Below the pieces are notes generated by a model. That model had not been told where the DNA came from. It worked only from the letters and a program-made list of their open reading frames with translations, and made no database searches. A stretch of DNA of 36,806 nucleotides, taken from the NCBI GenBank assembly GCA_028285085.1, contig JANQQI010000096.1:1-36806 (forward strand). Reading direction: 5' to 3'. This document shows positions 8,716 to 16,978 of this stretch, in pieces. This DNA comes from Saprospiraceae bacterium. GTDB taxonomy: Bacteria; Bacteroidota; Bacteroidia; Chitinophagales; Saprospiraceae. The translations under genes were made by a program, and so were the position numbers. How positions within the stretch are numbered: the stretch's first letter is position 1; each line of letters opens with the position of its first letter.

Positions 8716-10338
8716 TTAGGTTTCGTTTCCTTTCAGGAAGTTCACACTGACTGTCGCCAGATCTGAATCCGGGAAACGGGCAAAATGCTCTGGATCATTG
8801 AATAAACCAACTTGGTTGAGCACTTTTTGAAACACCGGTAGCTCCACAATATACTGATCCGAATAACCGTGAGTGGCATCGTAAGCGGTAGCAGCGGTGC
8901 GTCCCAGATTTTGAGCCGTGAGACCGGGCGGAATGGTATGCAACTCAATCATCAGCAAGCCATGCTGCTCGACGTAAGGCTTCCAGGCCGCAAAGTGTTC
9001 GTGCAAATTGCGCTCGACGGCCGCATTGGGTAAGCGTCGCCCCGTCGAGGCAAAAGCCCCACTTGAACTACTTTCTGCCAAGGCAAAGTTACCTTTTGGA
9101 TCAGCCCAAATCCGATTGTGATCGAGAAAGGTGCGTACATTGAGTAAATCGCGCAAGTCAATATTATATTTTTCCCGTAAATCGGCCGCCAACAGATCGG
9201 GATCACTGATGTCTCCCCAGATGACCTTCGCCCAAATGTCAGCATTGATCAGATTAGTTCGCGTCACCTTCAGCGCAGCCTGATTATAATCGACTCCAAC
9301 CAAGAACAAAGGATACTCTTCTAGCATCTCCCCGCGCTTGGTCCGTTGTGCGATAACGTCAAACAGATGGATCAAAAAGGCTCCGTTACCGCAGCCCATG
9401 TCCAAAATGCCCCGCGGCTGCTCATCGATCGGTCGATTAAACAAGTCAATGATTACACGATCGATTTTTTTGAAATAGGCAGAATGCGCTCCACCGCTGC
9501 CCCAGACATTCATCTCTCGATCAACGTGTCGTTCGGGCTCGTTGACGCTCTCTGTTTTTAAATGCCGCGGATTGCCAAAAATTAGCTCATCCAGATTTCG
9601 AAAGGTCGGAATATAGCTAACCGTAACACCGTAGGCACTGGCCCGCTTTGCGAAGAACAAGCCTTTATCCGTGAAGCGATAGGTCTCTCCATTCTTCTCA
9701 AACCATTGTAGGAAAGTGAGGAAATCTAACAACTTGCTGAAGCTCTCGGGGTCCTTGTGGTACTCATCTGGCCGAAACGAGGCTTCCATGAAGTACTTAT
9801 GGAACATGCCTCCCATACCCAAATGAACGGTCGTTGGTCCTACCATAATACCTTCGATGTGGCGCTGCATTTGAATTTGGATATCGGCTGTCAGCTTGTC
9901 ATCCGTCGATTCAAATAGTGTCCCTTTTTGGTATTTGGCCATGATTTTCTCCAGCTTGCGAAAAGGCTCGATTTCAAACTTGCGCGGATGAAATTGGCCG
10001 GAGAATTGAATCAATTCGACGATATCCTGGTAGACGCCAGTTCGTGCAAAAGCAATTGAGCTTTTTTCATTTTGACTGACGCTGATTTGATCATTCGCAT
10101 TGTCCACTTCGTATGTCAGCCAGCCCTGCGCGGCCAGAATACGGAGCGCGACGTTGAGGTAACCTTCATTAGCAGAAAACTGCTCGCTCAATTGGCTTAA
10201 CGTTAGAGTAGGATGCTGCAGGATGGCATTCAACACGCCTTTTTTGTGTAAGGCGTAGGCAGTGGGTGCTACCGCAATGCCATCTAGATGTCGGAATAGT
10301 TCACTTCGGTATTGACGTTTATCTTCTCGGCTTAACAT
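8716..10338 (-). CDS. SAM-dependent class I methyltransferase with duplicated N-terminal module
   Basis: A 540-residue cytoplasmic protein. The C-terminal half carries a Rossmann methyltransferase: motif I ILDMGCGNGAFL (311-322) and motif II GVDYNQAAL (348-356), followed by VIWGDISDPD. The N-terminal half holds two related segments, each starting R-H-[LI]-[DE]-G-I-x-V-x-P-T, at residues 16-26 and 159-169. The first runs into a winged-helix-like stretch (LSQLSEQFSANEGYLNVALR), as in dimerising small-molecule methyltransferases. The layout is reminiscent of methyltransferases related to polyketide pathways (AprA-like), but no polyketide genes are present and I hold that comparison loosely. It is a lone gene, with 168 bases to the next gene downstream and a long non-coding region upstream. 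The substrate is unknown. Confidence 0.75.
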   Translation of the reverse strand: MLSREDKRQYRSELFRHLDGIAVAPTAYALHKKGVLNAILQHPTLTLSQLSEQFSANEGYLNVALRILAAQGWLTYEVDNANDQISVSQNEKSSIAFARTGVYQDIVELIQFSGQFHPRKFEIEPFRKLEKIMAKYQKGTLFESTDDKLTADIQIQMQRHIEGIMVGPTTVHLGMGGMFHKYFMEASFRPDEYHKDPESFSKLLDFLTFLQWFEKNGETYRFTDKGLFFAKRASAYGVTVSYIPTFRNLDELIFGNPRHLKTESVNEPERHVDREMNVWGSGGAHSAYFKKIDRVIIDLFNRPIDEQPRGILDMGCGNGAFLIHLFDVIAQRTKRGEMLEEYPLFLVGVDYNQAALKVTRTNLINADIWAKVIWGDISDPDLLAADLREKYNIDLRDLLNVRTFLDHNRIWADPKGNFALAESSSSGAFASTGRRLPNAAVERNLHEHFAAWKPYVEQHGLLMIELHTIPPGLTAQNLGRTAATAYDATHGYSDQYIVELPVFQKVLNQVGLFNDPEHFARFPDSDLATVSVNFLKGNET

Positions 10339-10399
10339 TTATAATATCTTGGTTTTTGGTTAGATTAGGGATAATGAAGTAAAGTCCAAAATAATGTGC

Positions 10400-10407
10400 C
10401 AAATCTA
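10400..10407 (-). promoter_or_regulatory. Possible -7 element for the methyltransferase gene
   Basis: On the minus strand this reads TAGATTTG, an exact match to TAnnTTTG, 62 bases upstream of the start codon. The nearest upstream TTTG (minus strand of 10437-10440) is 29 bases away, too far for the usual 19-21 spacing. Treat as weak. Confidence 0.3.
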
Positions 10408-10568
10408 CGGATTGATTATACAGTTGGCTAGTTCTACAAAAAATAAAAGTTGAAAAATTGAATATTGTTAATGATTTTAATATATTTAACAATAGAATTA
10501 TCATTCTATCTCCTTCAAACTCTCATTACAGCATCTTCCTTTCCGTATTTTAAAAAACGTATCAGTAC

Positions 10569-10583
10569 ACGCATTTAATGCGT
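10569..10583. repeat. Short perfect inverted repeat (operator-like)
   Basis: ACGCAT-TTA-ATGCGT: 6-base arms around a 3-base centre in the middle of the divergent non-coding region. It could be a regulator binding site or chance; no second copy was noticed. Confidence 0.3.
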
Positions 10584-10863
10584 AGATGATATTCGTAGGT
10601 CCTATAGAATCTGATTTGATATCATTTCATTTCACAGCTCAGACAAATTTTCCACTGACAGAAATTTAGACGTGTCTAGTCGATCATTTCCTTCCTTTTG
10701 GATTGATCACCAAAGTTTCTGCTACTGCAGTGGTAAGAAGCCCTGGCATTGAACTGTACCATCTTGGTGGCTACTGTAAACTGAAATGTGTTTACAGCGC
10801 CCAGCCAATGCTTTGTCCAATGCCAACCAAAACCATTTTTTAACGACCTTAAATTGGATTAAA

Positions 10864-11544
10864 ATGAAAAAGTTAAGTCTTGGATTCCTCTCTCTTCTAG
10901 CAATTACTTTATTGATTTATGCCTGTTCAAAAGATGAGGCAGTAACCACTCAACAGGAGGAAAGTCGTTTTGAATTAGTGAGTCCTAATGATCTGGTTCT
11001 TGCGGATTCGGATGCTGAACTCAAAAGTATGATGGCCGCAGTATTGCTGGAAAATCACAATTATCGGGATGCGTTTACCGTCAAAAATGTCACCTACACT
11101 GTGCTGGACGATATTACTTACGCTGATATTCGTTTTACGCTTCCGGCCGGTAATCAGAAGAATATGATTTTCTATTGGTTGATGTCAACCGAAAATGTAG
11201 ACGGTGCGAGTCAGCGTGATCCTCTATTAATAAATATAGATCCACTACCGGCTCCGACTTGTACCGGCTTGTGTTTTGTCGGAGAAGATTGTGTCGCAGT
11301 TTACGATTTGAATATCAAGAGTTTCGTTTGTGAATGTGGCAATCAGAATGACAACAACTGCACTCTTACCGTAGGTGGCGATGGTGGAACCAGCATTACT
11401 TGTACGGGTAATTGTGATGATGGCGCGGCTTGCGAAGCGGCCTATAAGCCTGCTACCAATCAGATTTATTGCCGCTGTGATGATGGCTCTCACTCTAATT
11501 GTACGCCAGTCATCACCGAACAAGAATTGCCTTTCGGCGATTAA
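10864..11544 (+). CDS. Lipoprotein with twin six-cysteine modules
   Basis: A 226-residue protein. The start at 10864 begins MKKLSLGFLSLLAITLLIYA followed by C21, a good lipobox (IYAC), so it should be a lipoprotein. The middle (~residues 25-130) is an unfamiliar domain with no cysteine. The C-terminal third holds two 35-residue modules at residues 133-167 and 180-214. Both have cysteines at relative positions 1, 5, 11, 24, 26 and 34 and share CTGxC, a Tyr at 15 and NCT at the end. I do not recognise the family. The even cysteine count and exported location suggest three disulfides per module. It is followed by a strong terminator at 11578-11614 and so is probably a single-gene transcript. Confidence 0.75.
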   Translation: MKKLSLGFLSLLAITLLIYACSKDEAVTTQQEESRFELVSPNDLVLADSDAELKSMMAAVLLENHNYRDAFTVKNVTYTVLDDITYADIRFTLPAGNQKNMIFYWLMSTENVDGASQRDPLLINIDPLPAPTCTGLCFVGEDCVAVYDLNIKSFVCECGNQNDNNCTLTVGGDGGTSITCTGNCDDGAACEAAYKPATNQIYCRCDDGSHSNCTPVITEQELPFGD

Positions 11545-11577
11545 TAAGAATTGAATTCTAAATGGAAGATGCCTTTG

Positions 11578-11614
11578 TTGCCTGCAGACCGAAATGGTCT
11601 GTGGGCAATTTTTT
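11578..11614 (+). terminator. Rho-independent terminator after the cysteine-rich lipoprotein gene
   Basis: A 13-base-pair stem (TTGCCTGCAGACC with GGTCTGTGGGCAA, two G-U pairs) with a GAAAT loop, followed directly by TTTTTT. It starts 33 bases after the stop codon. Confidence 0.85.
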
Positions 11615-11645
11615 ATCTCTCTATCCTCAGCGGCAAACTTTTCCC

Positions 11646-11653
11646 TATTTTTG
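11646..11653 (+). promoter_or_regulatory. Possible -7 element for the FG-GAP lipoprotein gene
   Basis: TATTTTTG matches TAnnTTTG, 46 bases before the start codon and just after the preceding terminator, where a new promoter is expected. No TTTG is found at the usual -33 distance, so support is partial. Confidence 0.4.
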
Positions 11654-11699
11654 CGTATAAGCACTTGTAGTTATTATTTTCCTTAGATCATATCCACAA

Positions 11700-13955
11700 A
11701 TGAATAGATTTACTGCTTCTTCCTTTTGCATTTTGTTGTTTTCGCTGCTTGGCTTTTGGGCTTGTACTTCCGAGCCGGAGTCAAAAGATCAACCTGAACC
11801 TACGGTTACCGATTCGACGCAAAAAATGGTTGAGGAATTGCGTGCTATTGCGCAGCAAAAGGGGAATTTGGAGGTGTGGCATCTCAATCGCGCTCGTGCC
11901 GAGGCCATTGATCAAAGGTTGTCCAGTACCACTGATCCTGGCCAGCGGATCAGCTTGCTTTTTAGTGGAGCGATTGAATGGCTAAATGCCGGTGAATACG
12001 CCACCTCAATCGAGCGACTGGATGCGATTTTTAATTTCATTTCGGCTCAGCAACTCAACCTCCCACCGGCTCAACTACTACGCATCAAGGAACTTCAGGG
12101 GATTGCCTATTTGCGTAAAGCGGAGATCGAAAATTGCATTCAAAATCACAACGCCTATTCTTGTATCCTTCCGATCGAAGGACCGGGGCAACACACGCAA
12201 CGAGAAGGCGCAGAAAGTGCCCTGGCGATATTCAAAGAAATCTTAAGTGCAACGCCAAATAATGTACAAGTCAAGTGGCTGTACAATATCACGCAAATGA
12301 CACTCGGTGGCTATCCACAAGCCGTTGAACCTAACTATCTGATTGATCCTAAGATATTTGAATCGGATCTAGATTTCCCGCGGTTTACGGACAAAGCCAT
12401 GGAGCTGGGGCTTGCCATTAATGATATTTCTGGAAGTGTGGTAATGGATGATTTCAATAATGATCATTATCCTGATTTGCTGGTGAGTTCGTACGGACTC
12501 GATGACCAATTACGCTATTTTCAAAACAATGGCAAAGGTGGATTCGACGATCTGACAGATGCTGCTGGCTTGACGGGACTATGGAGTGGACTCAACATGG
12601 TTCAGGCCGATTACAACAATGATGGTTGGGTCGATGTGTTGGTTTTACGTGGTGCTTGGCTCGGTAAGGATGGCAACCATCCTAACTCTTTGCTCCGCAA
12701 TAATGGTGATGGGACTTTCACGGACGTAACTCGTGAAACGGGCTTGTATTGTCGCTTTCCTACTCAAACTGCCAGTTGGTCGGATTTTGATAATGATGGT
12801 TGGGTGGACCTGTTTATTGCCAATGAATATTCAAAGATCAATAACGCTAGCTCTCAGTTGTTTCGTAATAATGGGGATGGGACGTTTACCGATGTCGCAG
12901 CGGAAAAAGGGGCCGCGATTCAAGCTTTCGTCAAAGGTTGTAGCTGGGGGGATTACAATAATGATGGCTACCCTGATTTATATCTATCGGCTATTAATGG
13001 CAATAATTATCTTTTGAAAAACGGCGGGCCCGATGCTGACTTTAAATTTACCAATGAGAGCGCAGCAGCGGGGACTTTGGAGCCCAAATCAAGCTTCCCC
13101 TGTTGGTTTTTTGACTACGATCAAGACGGCTGGGAAGATATTTTTGTGAGTGGCTTTGACTTTCGTCAGTTTGAGACTGCTGCTGGCGAAGTCGCCAATG
13201 GCTATTTAAAGCAAGCCGTTAATGCAGAGCTGCCACGCTTATATCGGAATAATCAAGACGGCACTTTTTCAGAAACGAGTCAACAGGCTGGTGTAGCGGA
13301 AGTCCTTTTTACCATGGGCTGTAATTTTGGTGATTTGAATAATGATGGCTATCCCGATTTTTATGCAGCGACTGGTACCCCGGATTTTCGGGCCTTGATT
13401 CCCAATCGGATGTTCCTCAACCAGTCCGGGAAGCGTTTTGCGGATATTACTAAAGCGGGTGGTTTTGGGCATTTGCAAAAGGGACACGGTGTAGCAATGG
13501 GAGATGTTGACTTGGATGGGGACCAAGATATTTACCATGTTCTTGGAGGATCTTACGATGGCGATAATTTTATGAATGCGCTTTTTGAAAATCCGGGAAT
13601 GGATGGTGCTTGGGTAAAACTCAAATTGCAAGGTACGACCTCTAATCGCTCGGCGATTGGAGCGCGCGTGGTACTGGCTGCTTCAAATACTAAGGGGAGC
13701 ACACGTGTTTTTAGGAACCGGGTCAATTCCGGCGGAAGTTTTGGGGCCAATCCACTGGTGGTAGAGCAAGGCTTGGCAGATTATACCACGATTGATCAAT
13801 TGGAGGTCTACTGGCCCGGGCAAACGACACCAGAAGTATTTACCGGACTAAATTCAGGCGCTTTTTATTTAATTGAAGAGGGGAGTGGGCAGGCTAAAGC
13901 CGTAACCATCGCGCCGGTCACGCTACAAGGTAATCATCAGCACCATCAGCATTAG
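11700..13955 (+). CDS. FG-GAP/VCBS-repeat lipoprotein with ASPIC/UnbV domain (CRTAC1-like)
   Basis: A 751-residue protein with a lipoprotein signal (hydrophobic stretch, then GFWAC; C22). Residues ~30-215 are helical and TPR-like in character. From ~225 to ~615 is a beta-propeller of FG-GAP/VCBS repeats with Ca-binding loops of the DxDxDG type: DDFNNDHYPD, ADYNNDGWVD, SDFDNDGWVD, GDYNNDGYPD, FDYDQDGWED, GDLNNDGYPD and GDVDLDGDQD. Residues ~640-727 match an ASPIC/UnbV domain (RSAIGARVVL to LEVYWPGQTTPEVF). The protein ends in a His-rich tail (QGNHQHHQH) that could bind metal. Such CRTAC1-type lipoproteins are common in Bacteroidota, but their function is largely unknown. A surface or periplasmic location is inferred from the lipobox. 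Confidence 0.86.
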   Translation: MNRFTASSFCILLFSLLGFWACTSEPESKDQPEPTVTDSTQKMVEELRAIAQQKGNLEVWHLNRARAEAIDQRLSSTTDPGQRISLLFSGAIEWLNAGEYATSIERLDAIFNFISAQQLNLPPAQLLRIKELQGIAYLRKAEIENCIQNHNAYSCILPIEGPGQHTQREGAESALAIFKEILSATPNNVQVKWLYNITQMTLGGYPQAVEPNYLIDPKIFESDLDFPRFTDKAMELGLAINDISGSVVMDDFNNDHYPDLLVSSYGLDDQLRYFQNNGKGGFDDLTDAAGLTGLWSGLNMVQADYNNDGWVDVLVLRGAWLGKDGNHPNSLLRNNGDGTFTDVTRETGLYCRFPTQTASWSDFDNDGWVDLFIANEYSKINNASSQLFRNNGDGTFTDVAAEKGAAIQAFVKGCSWGDYNNDGYPDLYLSAINGNNYLLKNGGPDADFKFTNESAAAGTLEPKSSFPCWFFDYDQDGWEDIFVSGFDFRQFETAAGEVANGYLKQAVNAELPRLYRNNQDGTFSETSQQAGVAEVLFTMGCNFGDLNNDGYPDFYAATGTPDFRALIPNRMFLNQSGKRFADITKAGGFGHLQKGHGVAMGDVDLDGDQDIYHVLGGSYDGDNFMNALFENPGMDGAWVKLKLQGTTSNRSAIGARVVLAASNTKGSTRVFRNRVNSGGSFGANPLVVEQGLADYTTIDQLEVYWPGQTTPEVFTGLNSGAFYLIEEGSGQAKAVTIAPVTLQGNHQHHQH

Positions 13956-13963
13956 GAAAGATC

Positions 13964-14015
13964 AAAAAATTGAAACCCGGAGCGATACCGACCACGTATA
14001 TCGCGCCGAGGTCTC
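13964..14015 (-). terminator. Probable terminator of the AraC/hydrolase/FG-GAP operon
   Basis: Read on the minus strand, an outer stem (GAGACCT-GG with CCGGGTTTC, one bulge, two G-U pairs) encloses an inner GCGATA/TATCGC stem. It is followed by AATTTTTT. It lies 71 bases past the stop of the minus-strand FG-GAP gene. The stem is imperfect, so confidence is moderate. Confidence 0.5.
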
Positions 14016-14085
14016 AATAACTCATCATTTACCTGAGAGAGCGAATTTTATATAAATTAATACTGTAAAATCCGCTAACTGTTTG

Positions 14086-15519
14086 CTACACTTTAGTGAG
14101 TTGCAAAATCCAGTGGATTATATCTTGTTGAAGCTCCAAGGTGTATATCCCCGCGCTCTGCTTGTCCATTTTAAGCTCCAATTGATCGGTAAAATGGCAT
14201 TCTTGGATGAGCTGGCCGGCAGCGTCGAATAATCGGAGATGGGTGCTTTGCCCATTAGCTACTTTAGCTTGGATATTCAGAATATCTTGGCAGGGTAGAG
14301 GCCCCAGAGTCCAATCATCAGTCAGGGTGCGTTCCTCAATTCGATTTAGATTTTGCGAAAAAAAAAAGCGATCAGTCTGATTGAAATTGGCAACGTATAG
14401 ATCGGTTGTCGAATCACCGTTAAAATCTCCTATCATCAAACCGATTCCATCATTCAGAATAGGGTTACCGAATACTTCACTACTTGCAGCGGTAAATTGC
14501 CCTGTGCCATCATTGAAAAAAGCCTGATAATTGTTGCCTGTATTGCCCAGACCGACCGTGATTAGATCCTGATGATTATCGTTATTGAGATCGAAGAAAA
14601 CAGCGTCTAAGGTGAATTGACTATTGATAGGAAGATTGTTTGAAACATCGCTAAAAAAGCCGTTACCGTCGTTGAGCAATAAGCGATTTTGCAGATCTGC
14701 TCCTTGGACCCAGCCAACATTACAGTAAAATAGATCAGGAGCATTATCGCCGTTGATGTCTCCAACGGCTACCTTACGTGTTTCCATTAAGCTGGTGAAA
14801 GGTAGCCGATCATTCGAAAGACTGAACACGCCATTGCCATCATTGATATAAATGTTATTTCCACCCACTTCAATACCTTCTACAATATCTAAATCATTAT
14901 CGAGATCGATATCAACGACTTTTAGGTCTTGAGTTTGGTTGGTGTTAACGGGCCAACGATCGCTAGTCGCTTCGGTAAAACTAGCATCACCATTATTGAT
15001 GAAAACCCGGTTTTGGCCATTATTGCCAATGATGACATCGGGCTGATCATCGTCGTTTAAATCCAGAATCGCCAGCGCGTTAGCGATTGAACCGGGAAAT
15101 TGGTAAGCCGCAAAGGTGAATTTGCCGGTGCCGTCGTTGAGTAGGAGCTCGTGGGCTGGAGTATCTTCGGACACAAACAATAAATCAAGATCATTATCTC
15201 CATCAAAATCGGCAATACCAATATCCTCGCTGTCTTCTCCAGTCCAGTTATCGTTGGTATTCCATTCGGGGAGCAGACGTTCGGAATCAATGACGTACTG
15301 CCCGTTACCCGCGTTGAAAAATATACGATTTTCTGCGGCCTCCATAGCTAGTACTAAATCAGGAAGATTATCGCCGTTCAAATCAGCGGAGGCGACATCC
15401 ATTGTCCGCTCCGAGGTGAAACCTGCAGGAAAATTATCGCTTTGTTGAACTAAAATTTGGGCTTGGATGACGCCCATGAATAGTCCGAGGCATCCAATGA
15501 TTAGTATTCCTTTTTTCAT
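14086..15519 (-). CDS. Secreted FG-GAP/VCBS-repeat protein with T9SS-like C-terminus
   Basis: About 477 residues from the ATG at 15519 (MKKGILIIGCLGLFMGVIQAQ, a good signal peptide). A second ATG at 15525 overlaps the TAA of the preceding gene by one base, which would also allow coupled translation. The body is a run of FG-GAP/VCBS repeats with loops such as ADLNGDNLPD, ADFDGDNDLD, LDLNDDDQPD, VDIDLDNDLD, GDINGDNAPD, FDLNNDNHQD and GDFNGDSTTD, alternating with NDGTGQF-type segments. The last ~75 residues (CQDILNIQ, RLFDAAGQL, QSAGIYTLEL, WILQLTKV) resemble a type A T9SS sorting domain, though somewhat divergent. It is the last gene of a likely operon with the PDZ-hydrolase and the AraC-type regulator. 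The binding target is unknown. Confidence 0.82.
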   Translation of the reverse strand: MKKGILIIGCLGLFMGVIQAQILVQQSDNFPAGFTSERTMDVASADLNGDNLPDLVLAMEAAENRIFFNAGNGQYVIDSERLLPEWNTNDNWTGEDSEDIGIADFDGDNDLDLLFVSEDTPAHELLLNDGTGKFTFAAYQFPGSIANALAILDLNDDDQPDVIIGNNGQNRVFINNGDASFTEATSDRWPVNTNQTQDLKVVDIDLDNDLDIVEGIEVGGNNIYINDGNGVFSLSNDRLPFTSLMETRKVAVGDINGDNAPDLFYCNVGWVQGADLQNRLLLNDGNGFFSDVSNNLPINSQFTLDAVFFDLNNDNHQDLITVGLGNTGNNYQAFFNDGTGQFTAASSEVFGNPILNDGIGLMIGDFNGDSTTDLYVANFNQTDRFFFSQNLNRIEERTLTDDWTLGPLPCQDILNIQAKVANGQSTHLRLFDAAGQLIQECHFTDQLELKMDKQSAGIYTLELQQDIIHWILQLTKV

Positions 15520-15524
15520 CAACA

Positions 15525-16916
15525 TTAGGGGTGTTTGACTTTTGTGGTAGAATGTAAATGCGTTTTCATCCAATGGTCTAAAATAGGGAAATAGGTATCG
15601 TTAAAACGTTCTTGTGCGTAGGATGGAAAAGGTTGATTGGCCAAGGCCAGTTTGTCCTCCATATTTTCCACTTTAAGCAAGCTGTGTTCCGTTTTGGGTA
15701 TTAATTCAAATGTTCCGTGATTGGGATGATAGTGGTTGACAATTTCCACAATCCGTTCGACCGCATCACTATCCAATGCTTCTATATCGAACTCACCGTG
15801 CATGGCTAAGACTTGACCTTGATAATTAGCCCAAGCCTCGACAAAGTTCACTGCGTTGAGCGTTGGCCAGAAAGAGTGATGCCGATTGAGCACAATTTCA
15901 GAACCGGTGCAGCCCATCAATTCACAAAATAAAGCCCGCTCCGTGTCTGAAAAAGTGGCTGGGTGCTTACCCTCATGAAAATAAGCATGGAGTAGAGGCT
16001 TAACCGCCATCACTTGTTTTTCCATTTCTACATAATCTTCTCCGGTAATCGGCCCCTGCGTTCGGAACAATTCGATCATATAATCTTCCCAGGCGTAAAG
16101 CCCCGTACCGTAGATCATCACCCCTTTAGGTTGAAACTCTTCGGCTAACAGCGGTGCTGTCAGTCCCCCGAGTGAATGGCCGTAAAGGAATAAATCATCG
16201 GTATCGACAAAATCTTGTTCGAGGAGAAACTGATAAGCTGTTCTAAAGGCTTCCATCTCGGCCTCAAAATCAATCGACATGCAGTCTGGTGTGTTTTCAC
16301 TATCACCAATACCAGGTTTTTCTACTCTGAACACCGCGTAGCCAGCGGCGACCATTTGTTGAATTAACTGCCGAAAGGGACTCCATTCAGCAATGAATTC
16401 AACGCTACTACAAGTGTAGCCTTGCAAGAAATAAATCGTCGGAAACGGTCCTTTACCTTTTGGTTTTTCTATAAATGCTCTAAGAAGGCCATCCCGGAAT
16501 GGGACGGCCGTCGCGACAACTTCGCCGTGAGGATTGCTTGGCAGCGGGCGAGCCCGCATCCGGGCCTGCAATTGGAGGGACTCGCCACTGCGCTTAAGCA
16601 AGACCGCGATTTCTTCGTCTTCTCGTTTGATCTGGAGGATGCGAAATAAATCATTCGGGCCTTCCAGCGGGAAGCTGTCGATTCTTAGAATAATATCACC
16701 TTGTTGTATTCCGGCATCAGATGCCGTGGAGTGGTTAATAACTTTTTGGACTTTAACCCCGGTCGTACCGTCTAACCCATTTTGCAATGCCTCTTCGATG
16801 CTGACGGCAGCGGGATAGATACCCAGCATGGCCCGTCGCTTTAGTGATTGTCCGTAGAGCAAACTACCGGTAGTGACCAGTGTAAGTAAAATGAAAATCC
16901 TGATTTTGCGCATCAT
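15525..16916 (-). CDS. Exported PDZ plus alpha/beta-hydrolase fusion
   Basis: A 463-residue protein with a signal peptide (MMRKIRIFILLTLVTTGSLLYGQ). Residues ~45-115 form a PDZ domain (VQKVINHSTASDAGIQQGDI, then ILRIDSFPLEGPNDLFRIL). Residues ~130-455 are an alpha/beta hydrolase with nucleophile S248 in YGHSLGG. D377 in MHGEFD and H411 in PKTEHSLL are probable acid and base. A YFLQGYTCSS segment before the core could supply the oxyanion hole. The fold resembles acylaminoacyl-peptidase-like or esterase enzymes; the PDZ domain may recruit a protein C-terminus. It lies 62 bases downstream of the AraC-type regulator and overlaps or abuts the FG-GAP gene start, so a three-gene operon is likely. 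The substrate is unknown. Confidence 0.85.
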   Translation of the reverse strand: MMRKIRIFILLTLVTTGSLLYGQSLKRRAMLGIYPAAVSIEEALQNGLDGTTGVKVQKVINHSTASDAGIQQGDIILRIDSFPLEGPNDLFRILQIKREDEEIAVLLKRSGESLQLQARMRARPLPSNPHGEVVATAVPFRDGLLRAFIEKPKGKGPFPTIYFLQGYTCSSVEFIAEWSPFRQLIQQMVAAGYAVFRVEKPGIGDSENTPDCMSIDFEAEMEAFRTAYQFLLEQDFVDTDDLFLYGHSLGGLTAPLLAEEFQPKGVMIYGTGLYAWEDYMIELFRTQGPITGEDYVEMEKQVMAVKPLLHAYFHEGKHPATFSDTERALFCELMGCTGSEIVLNRHHSFWPTLNAVNFVEAWANYQGQVLAMHGEFDIEALDSDAVERIVEIVNHYHPNHGTFELIPKTEHSLLKVENMEDKLALANQPFPSYAQERFNDTYFPILDHWMKTHLHSTTKVKHP

Positions 16917-16978
16917 TAATTTTAAAGTAAAATTAAGCTGCGCAGGCTACTAGAAAGGTGGAAAATCTTGCTAAAGGA

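Larger units (their letters stand above)
10339..10863. other. 525-base non-coding region between divergent genes
   Basis: This separates the minus-strand methyltransferase from the plus-strand cysteine-rich lipoprotein. The left 160 bases are very A/T-rich. I find no convincing reading frame; a minus-strand 61-codon frame near its left end overlaps the methyltransferase start and looks like noise. It contains a perfect short inverted repeat at 10569-10583. An in-frame ATG at 10786, upstream of the lipoprotein start, would add 26 non-signal-like residues and is rejected. The length suggests divergent promoters with regulatory sites or a long leader, but nothing decisive is visible. Confidence 0.55.
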
